Positions 1 to 5,431 of a stretch of DNA of 5,431 bases are shown here, piece after piece. A program made the position numbers and the translations under genes. The stretch's first letter is position 1, and each line of letters begins with the position of its first letter. The notes beneath the pieces were generated by a model that searched no databases, was not told where the DNA came from, and worked only from the letters and a program-made list of their open reading frames with translations. The stretch is from Nocardioides sp. GTDB lineage: Bacteria; Actinomycetota; Actinomycetes; Propionibacteriales; Nocardioidaceae. The stretch lies in contig JAKDNC010000266.1 of assembly GCA_030452025.1 (NCBI GenBank), positions 1-5,431 of the forward strand. Direction: 5' to 3'.

Positions 1-1
1 C

Positions 2-595
2 GTCATTCTGCTTCGCGACCCCGTTGCGCGCGCCTACTCCAGCTTCCAGTATATGCGGGCGCGTGGCTTCGAGCCCGCCGAAGACTTCCTCGAGGCGGTA
101 GCACAGGAGTCGGAGAGGTTGGCGGCGCACTGGCACCATCTGTGGCACTACACGCGCATGAGCATGTACGCCGACGCCGTCGCGGCAGTGCAGGCTGCAG
201 TTCCCGCAGACCAGGTGGGGATCTGGTTCTACGAGGATCTCGATCGCGACCATGACGCCACGATCGCTGAGGTCACGCGGTTCCTCGGTCTGGCGCCAAC
301 TGCGACCGATGACGGCCCTGCACCCAGGGTGAATATCTCCGGCACACCGCGCTCCAGGCTCCTCCACCGCGGGCTGTTGTGGGTGACCCGCCACGAGGCA
401 CCGCGGTCCGCCGTCAAGGCGGTGACGACCTACCGGTTCCGGGAACGAGTCCGCTCGCTGGCCCTGCGGCGTGGGGACGTTTCGGAGCAGGCACGAGCCA
501 GTCTTGCGCCGGTGTTCGCCGAAGACGTGTCGCGGTTACGAAAACTCCTTCCCGACTCCTCCGTCGGTTGGCTGGCTGACGGCGGTGCACCGTGA
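2..595 (+). CDS. Sulfotransferase, C-terminal part (5' end outside window)
   Basis: Probable cytoplasmic sulfotransferase moving sulfate from PAPS to a hydroxyl, most likely on a sugar given the neighbours. The frame is open from base 2, so the ATG at 53 is internal. The first visible residues, VILLRDPVARAYSSFQYM, match the 3'-phosphate-binding motif of PAPS sulfotransferases, with Arg5 and Ser13 of the fragment at the usual 8-residue spacing. Further on come HYTRMSMYADAV, the WFYEDL strand typical of the family, a FLGL segment, an RVNISGTPRSR stretch, and an ending (VSRLRKLLPDSSVGWL) like those of NDST/heparan-type bacterial sulfotransferases. About 197 residues are present. The N-terminal 5'-phosphosulfate loop and the likely catalytic base region are missing, roughly 100 residues judging by family length. 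The stop overlaps the start of the next glycosyltransferase by 4 bases, implying co-expression. The acceptor is unknown. Family call is firm; polysaccharide as substrate is inference. Confidence 0.88.
   Translation, partial: VILLRDPVARAYSSFQYMRARGFEPAEDFLEAVAQESERLAAHWHHLWHYTRMSMYADAVAAVQAAVPADQVGIWFYEDLDRDHDATIAEVTRFLGLAPTATDDGPAPRVNISGTPRSRLLHRGLLWVTRHEAPRSAVKAVTTYRFRERVRSLALRRGDVSEQARASLAPVFAEDVSRLRKLLPDSSVGWLADGGAP
592..595 (+). promoter_or_regulatory. GTGA stop/start overlap (translational coupling)
   Basis: The TGA stop of the sulfotransferase (593-595) lies inside the GTG start of the glycosyltransferase (592-594). No clear Shine-Dalgarno sequence precedes it, so re-initiation by ribosomes ending the upstream gene is the likely mode of translation. 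A second in-frame GTG at 598 is an alternative start that would shorten the protein by two residues. Confidence 0.6.
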
Positions 596-1782
596 GAGTG
601 CTGCAACTACACAACCTCCATGCCAGCAAGGGGGGTGCCATGGAAGTGCTCCTCCACGAGGGGCGCCTGCTCTCTGCAGCTGGGCACGACGTCGAACAGT
701 TCACGGTCTCCGCGGCCGAGGACGCCGGTGTGAGCGCCCTGAACGCCGGGGCCAAGGCCATCTGGAACCGGGACGCGACTGGCGAGCTTGACGGCTGGAT
801 CAATCGGTTCCGTCCCGACGTCGTGCACGTGCACACGCCGTTCCCCTTGATGTCCCCCGCAGTGTTCCGCATGGCTCACCGGCGTGGGGTGCCCACCGTC
901 ACCACCTTGCACAGCTACCGCTACTCCTGTGTGACGGGCACGTGCTCACGCGGGGGGCGGCCGTGCGAGGACTGCGTGGGCTCGACGCTGAAGCTCGCCG
1001 GTGTGAAGAACCGCTGCTACCACGACAGCCTTGCGGGCAGCGCTGCCCTTACCGCGAGCCTCGTGCTGCACCGCTCGCTGGGCACCTTCCACCGTCACGT
1101 CGACCGGTACCTGGCGCTGACGGAGTTCTCGAGGCGTCTGCTCATCAGGGACGGGTTCCCGGCGGAGCGCATCGTGGTCAAGCCGAACAGCGTGGTTGAC
1201 CCCGGAATTCTCCCCGGCCCCAAGGTTGGGCAGCGACGAGTCGTCTTCGCTGGGCGGCTCCTGGAGGTCAAGGGTGTCAGGACACTCCTTGACGCGTGGC
1301 GCCAGGTGCCGGGCGACATGAAACTGGTCATCGCGGGGGACGGACCACTGCGGCCACTGGTTGAGGAGCGAGCACGTCAGGACGGGACGATCGAGTACGT
1401 CGGGTGGCTCGACGAGGACGACGTCCTGATGGAGATGGCGCATGCCGAGGCTGTCCTCGTCCCCTCCGAATGGTACGAGGCGCTCCCACTGGTGATCCTG
1501 CGCAGTCTCTCAGTCGGGACGCCAGTCGTGGTCACGGATCTGGAGAACCTGTGCCACGACGTCGAGGCGGACGAGGCAGGCTGGTCCTTCACCATGGGGG
1601 ACCCGGCCGCGCTCGCCCGCAGGCTGACGGAGCTCAGCGCAGATCCCGGACTTGCCCGGTCGCGCCGCACGAAGGCCCGATGTTCCTACGAGGCGCGCTA
1701 CACGACTTCCGTCGACCTCCAACGGCTGGAGGCCATCTACCACGACGTCTCGGTACAACGCCGGGTTCTCGACATCTCCTGA
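592..1782 (+). CDS. Family 4 glycosyltransferase (GT-B fold, cysteine-motif type)
   Basis: Retaining GT-B glycosyltransferase of 396 residues, full length for GT4, probably adding a sugar from a nucleotide donor to a lipid-linked glycan at the cytoplasmic face of the membrane. The N-terminal acceptor domain has the glycine loop HASKGGAMEVL (10-20), DVVHVHTPFPL (76-86) and TVTTLHSYRYSC (102-113). A cysteine cluster (C113, C118, C125, C128) ends in RPCEDCVG, a signature of one GT4 subgroup, followed by NRCYHDSLAGSAA. The C-terminal donor domain has LTEFSRRLL (176-184), VFAGRLLEVKG with R222 and K227, VIAGDGPL (246-253) and PSEWYEALPLVILRSLSVGT (291-310). The second Glu of the EX7E motif is Arg304 here; the first is Glu296. 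There is no membrane segment. It is coupled to the sulfotransferase before it and nearly abuts the hydrolase after it. Donor and acceptor sugars cannot be read from the sequence. Confidence 0.93.
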   Translation: MRVLQLHNLHASKGGAMEVLLHEGRLLSAAGHDVEQFTVSAAEDAGVSALNAGAKAIWNRDATGELDGWINRFRPDVVHVHTPFPLMSPAVFRMAHRRGVPTVTTLHSYRYSCVTGTCSRGGRPCEDCVGSTLKLAGVKNRCYHDSLAGSAALTASLVLHRSLGTFHRHVDRYLALTEFSRRLLIRDGFPAERIVVKPNSVVDPGILPGPKVGQRRVVFAGRLLEVKGVRTLLDAWRQVPGDMKLVIAGDGPLRPLVEERARQDGTIEYVGWLDEDDVLMEMAHAEAVLVPSEWYEALPLVILRSLSVGTPVVVTDLENLCHDVEADEAGWSFTMGDPAALARRLTELSADPGLARSRRTKARCSYEARYTTSVDLQRLEAIYHDVSVQRRVLDIS

Positions 1783-1785
1783 CCG

Positions 1786-2889
1786 ATGGCACGGGTCTCG
1801 ATCGTGGTAGCGGGGACAATGGCGCGGATCGCCTCGGTGGGCTGCTCGGTACAGACCTCTGGATCCCCGGATGCGTCTCGGCCCGGGGCGGCCTCATCTG
1901 GCAGCGCGGCCGAGGCTCCGTCTTCGGCGTCGCTGCCACTAGCCGGGGTGCAGTACCGGGGCAACTGGGGGTACAGCCAAGCAGAACGCACCGAGCTGCT
2001 TGCAAAGCTCTCGACTCATGGGGTCGAGTGGCTGCGTATCGGGGTCCGCTGGGCGTCGATCCAGCCGGATGAACCGACCGCCTCCGATCTTGGACGCGAC
2101 CCGAGCGCCCTGTCCCGCGTCGATCGCATCATTCGCGAAGCGCACGCCCGCGGGTTCCTCGTGTCGGTGACCTTTAACTCGACACCGGACTGGGCGAATG
2201 GGGGGCGCGGCCCGACGGCGCTTCCCAGCGACCCATCGGACTATGCCCGGGCAGTGGCGTGGATGGCCGAGAGGTACCGAGGGCAGGTGCAGTCCTGGGA
2301 GATCTACAACGAGCCCAACAACGAGCGGATGTTGCGGGCCACACCGGCGACATACGTCCCCGTACTGTGCGCGGCGTACCGCGCGATCCATCGGGTCGTG
2401 CCGGATCTCGAAGTGGTGACTGGCGGCACGTCTGGCAACGACTGGGAGTGGGTCGAGGGAATGTACGAAGCTGGTGCCAAGGGATGTTTCGACGTTCTCG
2501 CCACGCACCCCTACCAGGCGAAGGCCAAACCCCCGAGTCATCCCGCGCCGAACGACCGGCAGTGGTGGTTCCAGAACATCAGCCTGGTGCGAGAGGTCAT
2601 GCTCGACCACCATGACGCCGGGACCCCGGTGTGGTTCACCGAGGTCGGCTGGTCCACCCATCCCGGTGTGGTGCGCAAGCCGGGGGTGACCCTGGAGCAG
2701 CAGGCCGACTACATCGAGGAGCTGTTCCGATTCACCGCGGAGCACTATCCGTACGTCGAGCGGATCAATTGGTACCAGGCCCGTGACGAGCCCTTCGGGG
2801 ACGTGCACCGGCAGAACTTCGGCCTGTTCTTCCAGGATCTCGAACCAAAGCCGTCGGCCCGGCGGCTTAGGAACCTGATCGTGCGCTGA
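1786..2889 (+). CDS. Exported TIM-barrel glycoside hydrolase, PslG/GH39-like
   Basis: Likely extracytoplasmic glycosidase of 367 residues. After a Ser/Ala/Pro/Gly-rich linker (about 21-50) the (beta/alpha)8 domain begins near GVQYRGNWG (54-62). Clan GH-A landmarks follow in order: WLRIGVRWASIQP (82-94), VTFNSTPDWANGG (128-140), WEIYNEPNNE (171-180) with the presumed acid/base Glu176, LATHPY (238-243), VWFTEVGWST (282-291) with the presumed nucleophile Glu286, and INWYQARDEPFG (327-338). The 110-residue gap between the two glutamates is close to that of PslG of Pseudomonas, a GH39 endoglycosidase of the Psl exopolysaccharide locus; GH5-like enzymes remain possible. The N-terminus (residues 1-20, ending ASVGC) resembles a lipoprotein signal, but the hydrophobic core is broken by Arg14 and position -3 of the lipobox is Ser. 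ATG 1786 is used because an in-frame stop lies one codon upstream; ATG 1819 is an alternative. It probably trims or releases the polymer made by the operon. Confidence 0.87.
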   Translation: MARVSIVVAGTMARIASVGCSVQTSGSPDASRPGAASSGSAAEAPSSASLPLAGVQYRGNWGYSQAERTELLAKLSTHGVEWLRIGVRWASIQPDEPTASDLGRDPSALSRVDRIIREAHARGFLVSVTFNSTPDWANGGRGPTALPSDPSDYARAVAWMAERYRGQVQSWEIYNEPNNERMLRATPATYVPVLCAAYRAIHRVVPDLEVVTGGTSGNDWEWVEGMYEAGAKGCFDVLATHPYQAKAKPPSHPAPNDRQWWFQNISLVREVMLDHHDAGTPVWFTEVGWSTHPGVVRKPGVTLEQQADYIEELFRFTAEHYPYVERINWYQARDEPFGDVHRQNFGLFFQDLEPKPSARRLRNLIVR

Positions 2890-4099
2890 CGGTCACGCTC
2901 GGATGCACCGGCGACTCAGACGGTCGGTGCATGATTGGGGTGCCGTGACGAGCAAACATCACCTCGTCGTACAACGCGAGGGTGCGAGCGACCGATCGAT
3001 TCTCGCCCATCTGATCCTCTGCCCACCGTGCGGCCTGTCTGCCGGCGAGATTACCGCCGTGTGGATCTGCCAGTGCATCCCCGAGTGCCGTTGCGAGTGC
3101 CACCGTGTCGTTGGGGGGAACAAGTCGGCGGGCCGGCGCCGGGAGATCACCGTCCATCCCCTGGACCCTCGTGGCGACTACCGGTGTGCCCAGGGTCGCC
3201 GCCTCCAGGGGCACCAGTGACATGCCTTCGTAGCGGGATGGGCAGACGACCACGGTCGCGGCCTTCATCCATGCGATGGCCTCCGACCGTGGTTGCGCAC
3301 CCGCGAAGTGGATGCCGCTGGTGCGGGCCGCCGCCTTCTCCAGGGCGGGGCGGTCCGGGCCATCGCCCACTTGGATCAAACGCGCGTCAGGCACCATCTC
3401 CCGAGTCCGCGCCCAGGCTGCAAGCAGCAGGTCCTGCCCCTTCTGCGGCACCAGTCGTGCACAGCAGACAGCGATGGGTGCCTCCGGTGGCAGGCCGAGA
3501 CGGTCGCGTGCGCTGCTCCGGCTGCCCGGAGCGACAGCCCGGAGCGCGTGCACGTCGACGTCGTTTGGAATGAGTAGGGTGGAGGTTGTGGGGACGCGGG
3601 CCTCGGTGGCCCCGCCGAGCTCAGCAGGGCTGAGACACACCACTGCGTCAGCCCATCGGGCGCCCACCCGTTCCCAGTGCCGGGCAAGGGTCCGCGTCGT
3701 GCCTTGGGCTGCCAGCCACGACCATGCGTGCGGGGTGAACACCGTGGGACGACTGCCGCGGACGACCAGCCGCCCCACGAGTCCGGCCTTGGCGCTGTGC
3801 AGGTGCAGTAGTGTCGGGTCGACGTGCCTGATGATCCGGGCCAGGTCCCGCATTTCCCGGAACACGACGGGGCTCGGCTCCCGTGTGGCGTTCCACGACA
3901 TTACCTCGGCTCCTGCTCGGGCGGCGATGCCGGCCAGCGACCCCTGGGGGCATGCGACCACGGTCTGCCAGCCATGCCCTGCCTGGTGTCGCAGATGATC
4001 ATCGAGCACGTGTGCCACCCCGGTCTCGACGGATTGCGCGACGTGAAGGACCACCCTACGAGCTGCTCCTGGTGCTGCGGTGTCACTCGTGCGTGTCAT
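2867..4099 (-). CDS. Family 4 glycosyltransferase (GT-B fold)
   Basis: Retaining GT-B glycosyltransferase of 410 residues, expected to act at the cytoplasmic membrane face on a lipid-linked or growing glycan. The N-terminal domain shows VVLHVAQSVETGVAHVL (16-32; the usual GG loop is TG), LLHLHSAKAGLVGRL (97-111) and VFTPHAWSW (120-128), a pattern shared with exopolysaccharide and undecaprenyl-linked sugar transferases. The donor domain has LLIPNDVDV (175-183), CARLVPQKG (213-221, R215 and K220), QVGDGPDRPALE (243-254) and a canonical EX7E motif, PSRYEGMSLVPLEA (287-300), with E291 and E299. ATG 4099 has only a weak GGA six bases upstream; a GTG at residue 16 preceded by an AGGAG-like stretch is an alternative start. 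The C-terminal tail past about residue 383 is low in complexity and overlaps the convergent hydrolase by 23 bases. Little sequence in common with the plus-strand glycosyltransferase outside shared motifs argues against a recent duplication. Confidence 0.93.
   Translation of the reverse strand: MTRTSDTAAPGAARRVVLHVAQSVETGVAHVLDDHLRHQAGHGWQTVVACPQGSLAGIAARAGAEVMSWNATREPSPVVFREMRDLARIIRHVDPTLLHLHSAKAGLVGRLVVRGSRPTVFTPHAWSWLAAQGTTRTLARHWERVGARWADAVVCLSPAELGGATEARVPTTSTLLIPNDVDVHALRAVAPGSRSSARDRLGLPPEAPIAVCCARLVPQKGQDLLLAAWARTREMVPDARLIQVGDGPDRPALEKAAARTSGIHFAGAQPRSEAIAWMKAATVVVCPSRYEGMSLVPLEAATLGTPVVATRVQGMDGDLPAPARRLVPPNDTVALATALGDALADPHGGNLAGRQAARWAEDQMGENRSVARTLALYDEVMFARHGTPIMHRPSESPVHPSVTVSARSGS
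2903..2932 (+). terminator. Hairpin after the plus-strand operon, possible terminator
   Basis: A perfect 8-bp inverted repeat, ATGCACCG (2903-2910) with CGGTGCAT (2925-2932), extends inward by one G-T and one C-G pair around a 10-base loop. It starts 13 bases after the hydrolase stop, where the operon transcript should end. There is no T-tract, as is common for terminators in GC-rich actinobacteria. It also lies within the 3' coding region of the convergent glycosyltransferase, about residues 390-399, so the repeat could be chance. Strand assignment is inferred from position. Confidence 0.4.
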
Positions 4100-4139
4100 G
4101 TGTCATCCGATCCGGTCGGGACGAACTGTGTGGGCATGG

Positions 4140-4177
4140 GCCCGGGGGCGCGCAACGTCGTCCGGACGCCCCCGGGC
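4140..4177 (-). terminator. GC-rich 11-bp hairpin after the beta-propeller gene
   Basis: The arms GCCCGGGGGCG (4140-4150) and CGCCCCCGGGC (4167-4177) form a perfect 11-bp inverted repeat around a 16-base loop. Read on the minus strand it begins 7 bases after the propeller stop codon, the normal position for an intrinsic terminator. No T-run follows, so it is a hairpin-only type if functional. It fills much of the 85-base gap before the minus-strand glycosyltransferase. I see no convincing -10/-35 promoter in the remainder, so partial readthrough into that gene is possible. Confidence 0.6.
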
Positions 4178-4184
4178 GTCGTGG

Positions 4185-5431
4185 TCACGGCAGGGGGGTG
4201 AATTGGAGTCCGCGGCGTTGTTGGCCGCGCCACCTGACGGCGTCGTTGCCCCACCAGATGCCGTTGTCGACGGCGACGATTTCGCGTCCGCCGATGCGCA
4301 TGGGGTGTGGTGGGTTCCAGGGCAGGGCGAGTCCGGTGTCGGGGTCGACGGCGCCTCCGCCGCGGGCGTCGACGGCGCCGGGGCCGGCGGAGTCGCGTCC
4401 GAGTGGGTTGTTGAGCCATCTGTTGTGGCCCTGGACGTAGACCGCGGCGCCGGTGATGGCGACCGAGCGGAGAGAGTCGCCGCCGGTGTAGTTGATCCAA
4501 GTGGGCTGGGTGGGGGAGAGGTTGTTGGTCTCGAATCGGGCGACGGCGTCGCAGACGGCGTAGCCGATGGTTCCGGTGGGGGCGACGTAGCCGGCGGAGA
4601 CGATGGCGAAGTAGCTGCCGTCGGGGGAGAAGTCGACGTCTTGGACGTAGGAGCGCCAGCGGCCTGACTGGGAGGCGCACTCGTTCTCGAAGTAGGGGTA
4701 CTCCCAGTCGCTGAGGGTGGCGCCGGTGTCGTTGAGGTTGGCCATGAAGACCCGGCCCTGTGCTTCGCCCTCGACGGTCTTGAAGTCGCCGGTGGCCACC
4801 AGTCGGGTGCCTTGGGGGTTGACCGCGAAGTCTTCGACCTTGGTTTGGCGGTTCATGTAGCTGCCGTCGATGTCGAGATCGATGAGGCCGGTGTCGGCGC
4901 CGGTCTCGGGGTCCAGGGCGAGCAGGTTCTGGTTGAAGGCGCCGGAGATGATGAGGTTTCCGTTGGCGTAGGTGATCTCGTAGACTGCGCCGCCACGGAT
5001 CCGGGCGTTGAAGCCCTGGTCGACCTCGCCGGTGACGGCGTCGACCTTGGCCAGTCGGGTGCGGCGGACTCCGTTGACAGTCTGAAACTGGCCACCGATG
5101 TAGACCGAGTCGCCGACGACCTCGAGCGACCAGACCCGCCGGTTGGTCTGGGGGGCCCAGCTGCGCAACTCACCGGTGTCGCGGTCGAGCGCGAAGAGGT
5201 CCTCGCGGTCGACGCGGTTGCCGTTGTTGTCGTTGACGGCCCCGAACCGGCCACCCACGTAGACGGTGTCCTCGCTGACCGCGAGTGCGCTCGCCTCGGG
5301 TCGACGGGCTCCGTCGACGGGGACGAGGCTGGGTGTGTAGTCGGCCGCGTTCTCGCTGACCACCGTGTCATGCTCGATCTGCGCGCTCGCCGGACTTGTC
5401 ACCCCCAACGCGACCACCATCGCGCCACAAC
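4185..5431 (-). CDS. Secreted delta-60-repeat beta-propeller protein (5' end outside window)
   Basis: Secreted repeat protein of unknown function; about 411 residues from the Met at 5420 are visible. The reading frame continues to the window edge (Cys-Gly-Ala before that Met), and the visible hydrophobic stretch MVVALGVTSPASA-Q is the end of a signal peptide with an ASA/Q cleavage site. The basic n-region and true start therefore lie outside the window. Repeated blades carry delta-60/DUF5122-like cores: VYVGGRFGAVN (53-63), LFALDRDTGELRSWAP (75-90), VYIGGQFQTVNG (106-117), RLAKVDAVTGEVDQGFNARI (122-141), LIISGAF (156-162), LVATGDFKTVEG (207-218) and VYVQGHNRWLNNPLG (327-341). The ending, with ALPWNPPHP and WWGND before a TPLP terminus, follows the pattern of actinobacterial members. 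Cys248 and Cys290 could form a disulfide. No fused PKD, lamin-tail, sugar-binding or sorting domain follows the propeller, unlike many relatives. A ligand or adhesive role is speculation; no catalytic residues are recognisable. Confidence 0.85.
   Translation of the reverse strand, partial: CGAMVVALGVTSPASAQIEHDTVVSENAADYTPSLVPVDGARRPEASALAVSEDTVYVGGRFGAVNDNNGNRVDREDLFALDRDTGELRSWAPQTNRRVWSLEVVGDSVYIGGQFQTVNGVRRTRLAKVDAVTGEVDQGFNARIRGGAVYEITYANGNLIISGAFNQNLLALDPETGADTGLIDLDIDGSYMNRQTKVEDFAVNPQGTRLVATGDFKTVEGEAQGRVFMANLNDTGATLSDWEYPYFENECASQSGRWRSYVQDVDFSPDGSYFAIVSAGYVAPTGTIGYAVCDAVARFETNNLSPTQPTWINYTGGDSLRSVAITGAAVYVQGHNRWLNNPLGRDSAGPGAVDARGGGAVDPDTGLALPWNPPHPMRIGGREIVAVDNGIWWGNDAVRWRGQQRRGLQFTPLP

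Noticed and set aside
53..55. ATG as the start of the sulfotransferase
   Set aside because: The frame is open upstream to base 2 and encodes the conserved RDP...S motif just before this Met, so it is internal.
2935..3998. Plus-strand open frames opposite the minus-strand glycosyltransferase
   Set aside because: Translations are Arg/Pro/Ser-rich with no recognisable motif, while the minus-strand frame carries a full set of GT4 motifs.
4083..4106. Seven-codon upstream ORF overlapping the start of the minus-strand glycosyltransferase
   Set aside because: It begins at an out-of-frame ATG made by the ATGACACATGACAC repeat at the start site; no ribosome-binding site or conserved peptide supports it.
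4503..4520. Possible G-quadruplex (GGG-CT-GGG-T-GGGGG-AGAGG)
   Set aside because: Only three runs of three or more G are present; the fourth has two. It lies within coding sequence on the non-coding strand, so chance is the simplest explanation.
4080..4680. Long open frames on both strands over the 3' part of the propeller gene
   Set aside because: Their translations are low-complexity (Gly/Val/Asp-rich or Arg-rich), the usual antisense or shifted-frame products of GC-rich coding DNA, and the propeller frame has family motifs throughout.
5418..5420. ATG as the true start of the beta-propeller gene
   Set aside because: The frame stays open to the window edge, and starting here would leave a signal peptide without a basic n-region and with a very short core.
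1..5431. tRNA/rRNA genes, CRISPR arrays, insertion sequences, attachment sites
   Set aside because: No spaced direct repeats, transposase motifs, terminal inverted repeats or RNA-like cloverleaf segments were found; nearly all bases belong to protein-coding genes.

Overview
The window is GC-rich coding DNA with strong G/C preference at third codon positions, GTG as well as ATG starts, and almost no AT-rich spacer. This fits a high-GC Gram-positive (actinobacterium). The secreted delta-60-type beta-propeller on the right is a protein class I associate with Nocardioides-like actinobacteria, but the genus is a guess. All of the window is coding apart from two short gaps, and both outer genes are cut by the window edges.

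Left half, plus strand: three tightly packed genes form an apparent operon. They are the C-terminal part of a PAPS-dependent sulfotransferase (2-595), a family 4 glycosyltransferase of the cysteine-motif type (592-1782, sharing 4 bases with the gene before), and a secreted or lipid-anchored TIM-barrel glycoside hydrolase resembling the PslG/GH39 group (1786-2889, one codon after the glycosyltransferase). A hairpin just past the hydrolase stop (2903-2932) may end this transcript.

Right half, minus strand: a second, different family 4 glycosyltransferase (2867-4099) converges on the hydrolase and overlaps its 3' end by 23 bases. Upstream of it, across an 85-base gap holding a perfect 11-bp GC hairpin, lies a secreted delta-60-repeat beta-propeller protein (4185 to beyond 5431), whose signal peptide is cut by the right edge.

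Read together, the first four genes look like part of a surface or extracellular polysaccharide locus: two glycosyltransferases to build a repeat unit, a sulfotransferase that could add sulfate to it, and an exported glycosidase that could trim or release the polymer. The propeller protein may be an unrelated neighbour or a surface partner. No RNA gene, insertion sequence, CRISPR array or attachment site was seen. The most unusual points are the pairing of a sulfotransferase with a glycosyltransferase and a PslG-like hydrolase, and an arginine in place of the second glutamate of the EX7E motif in the first glycosyltransferase.
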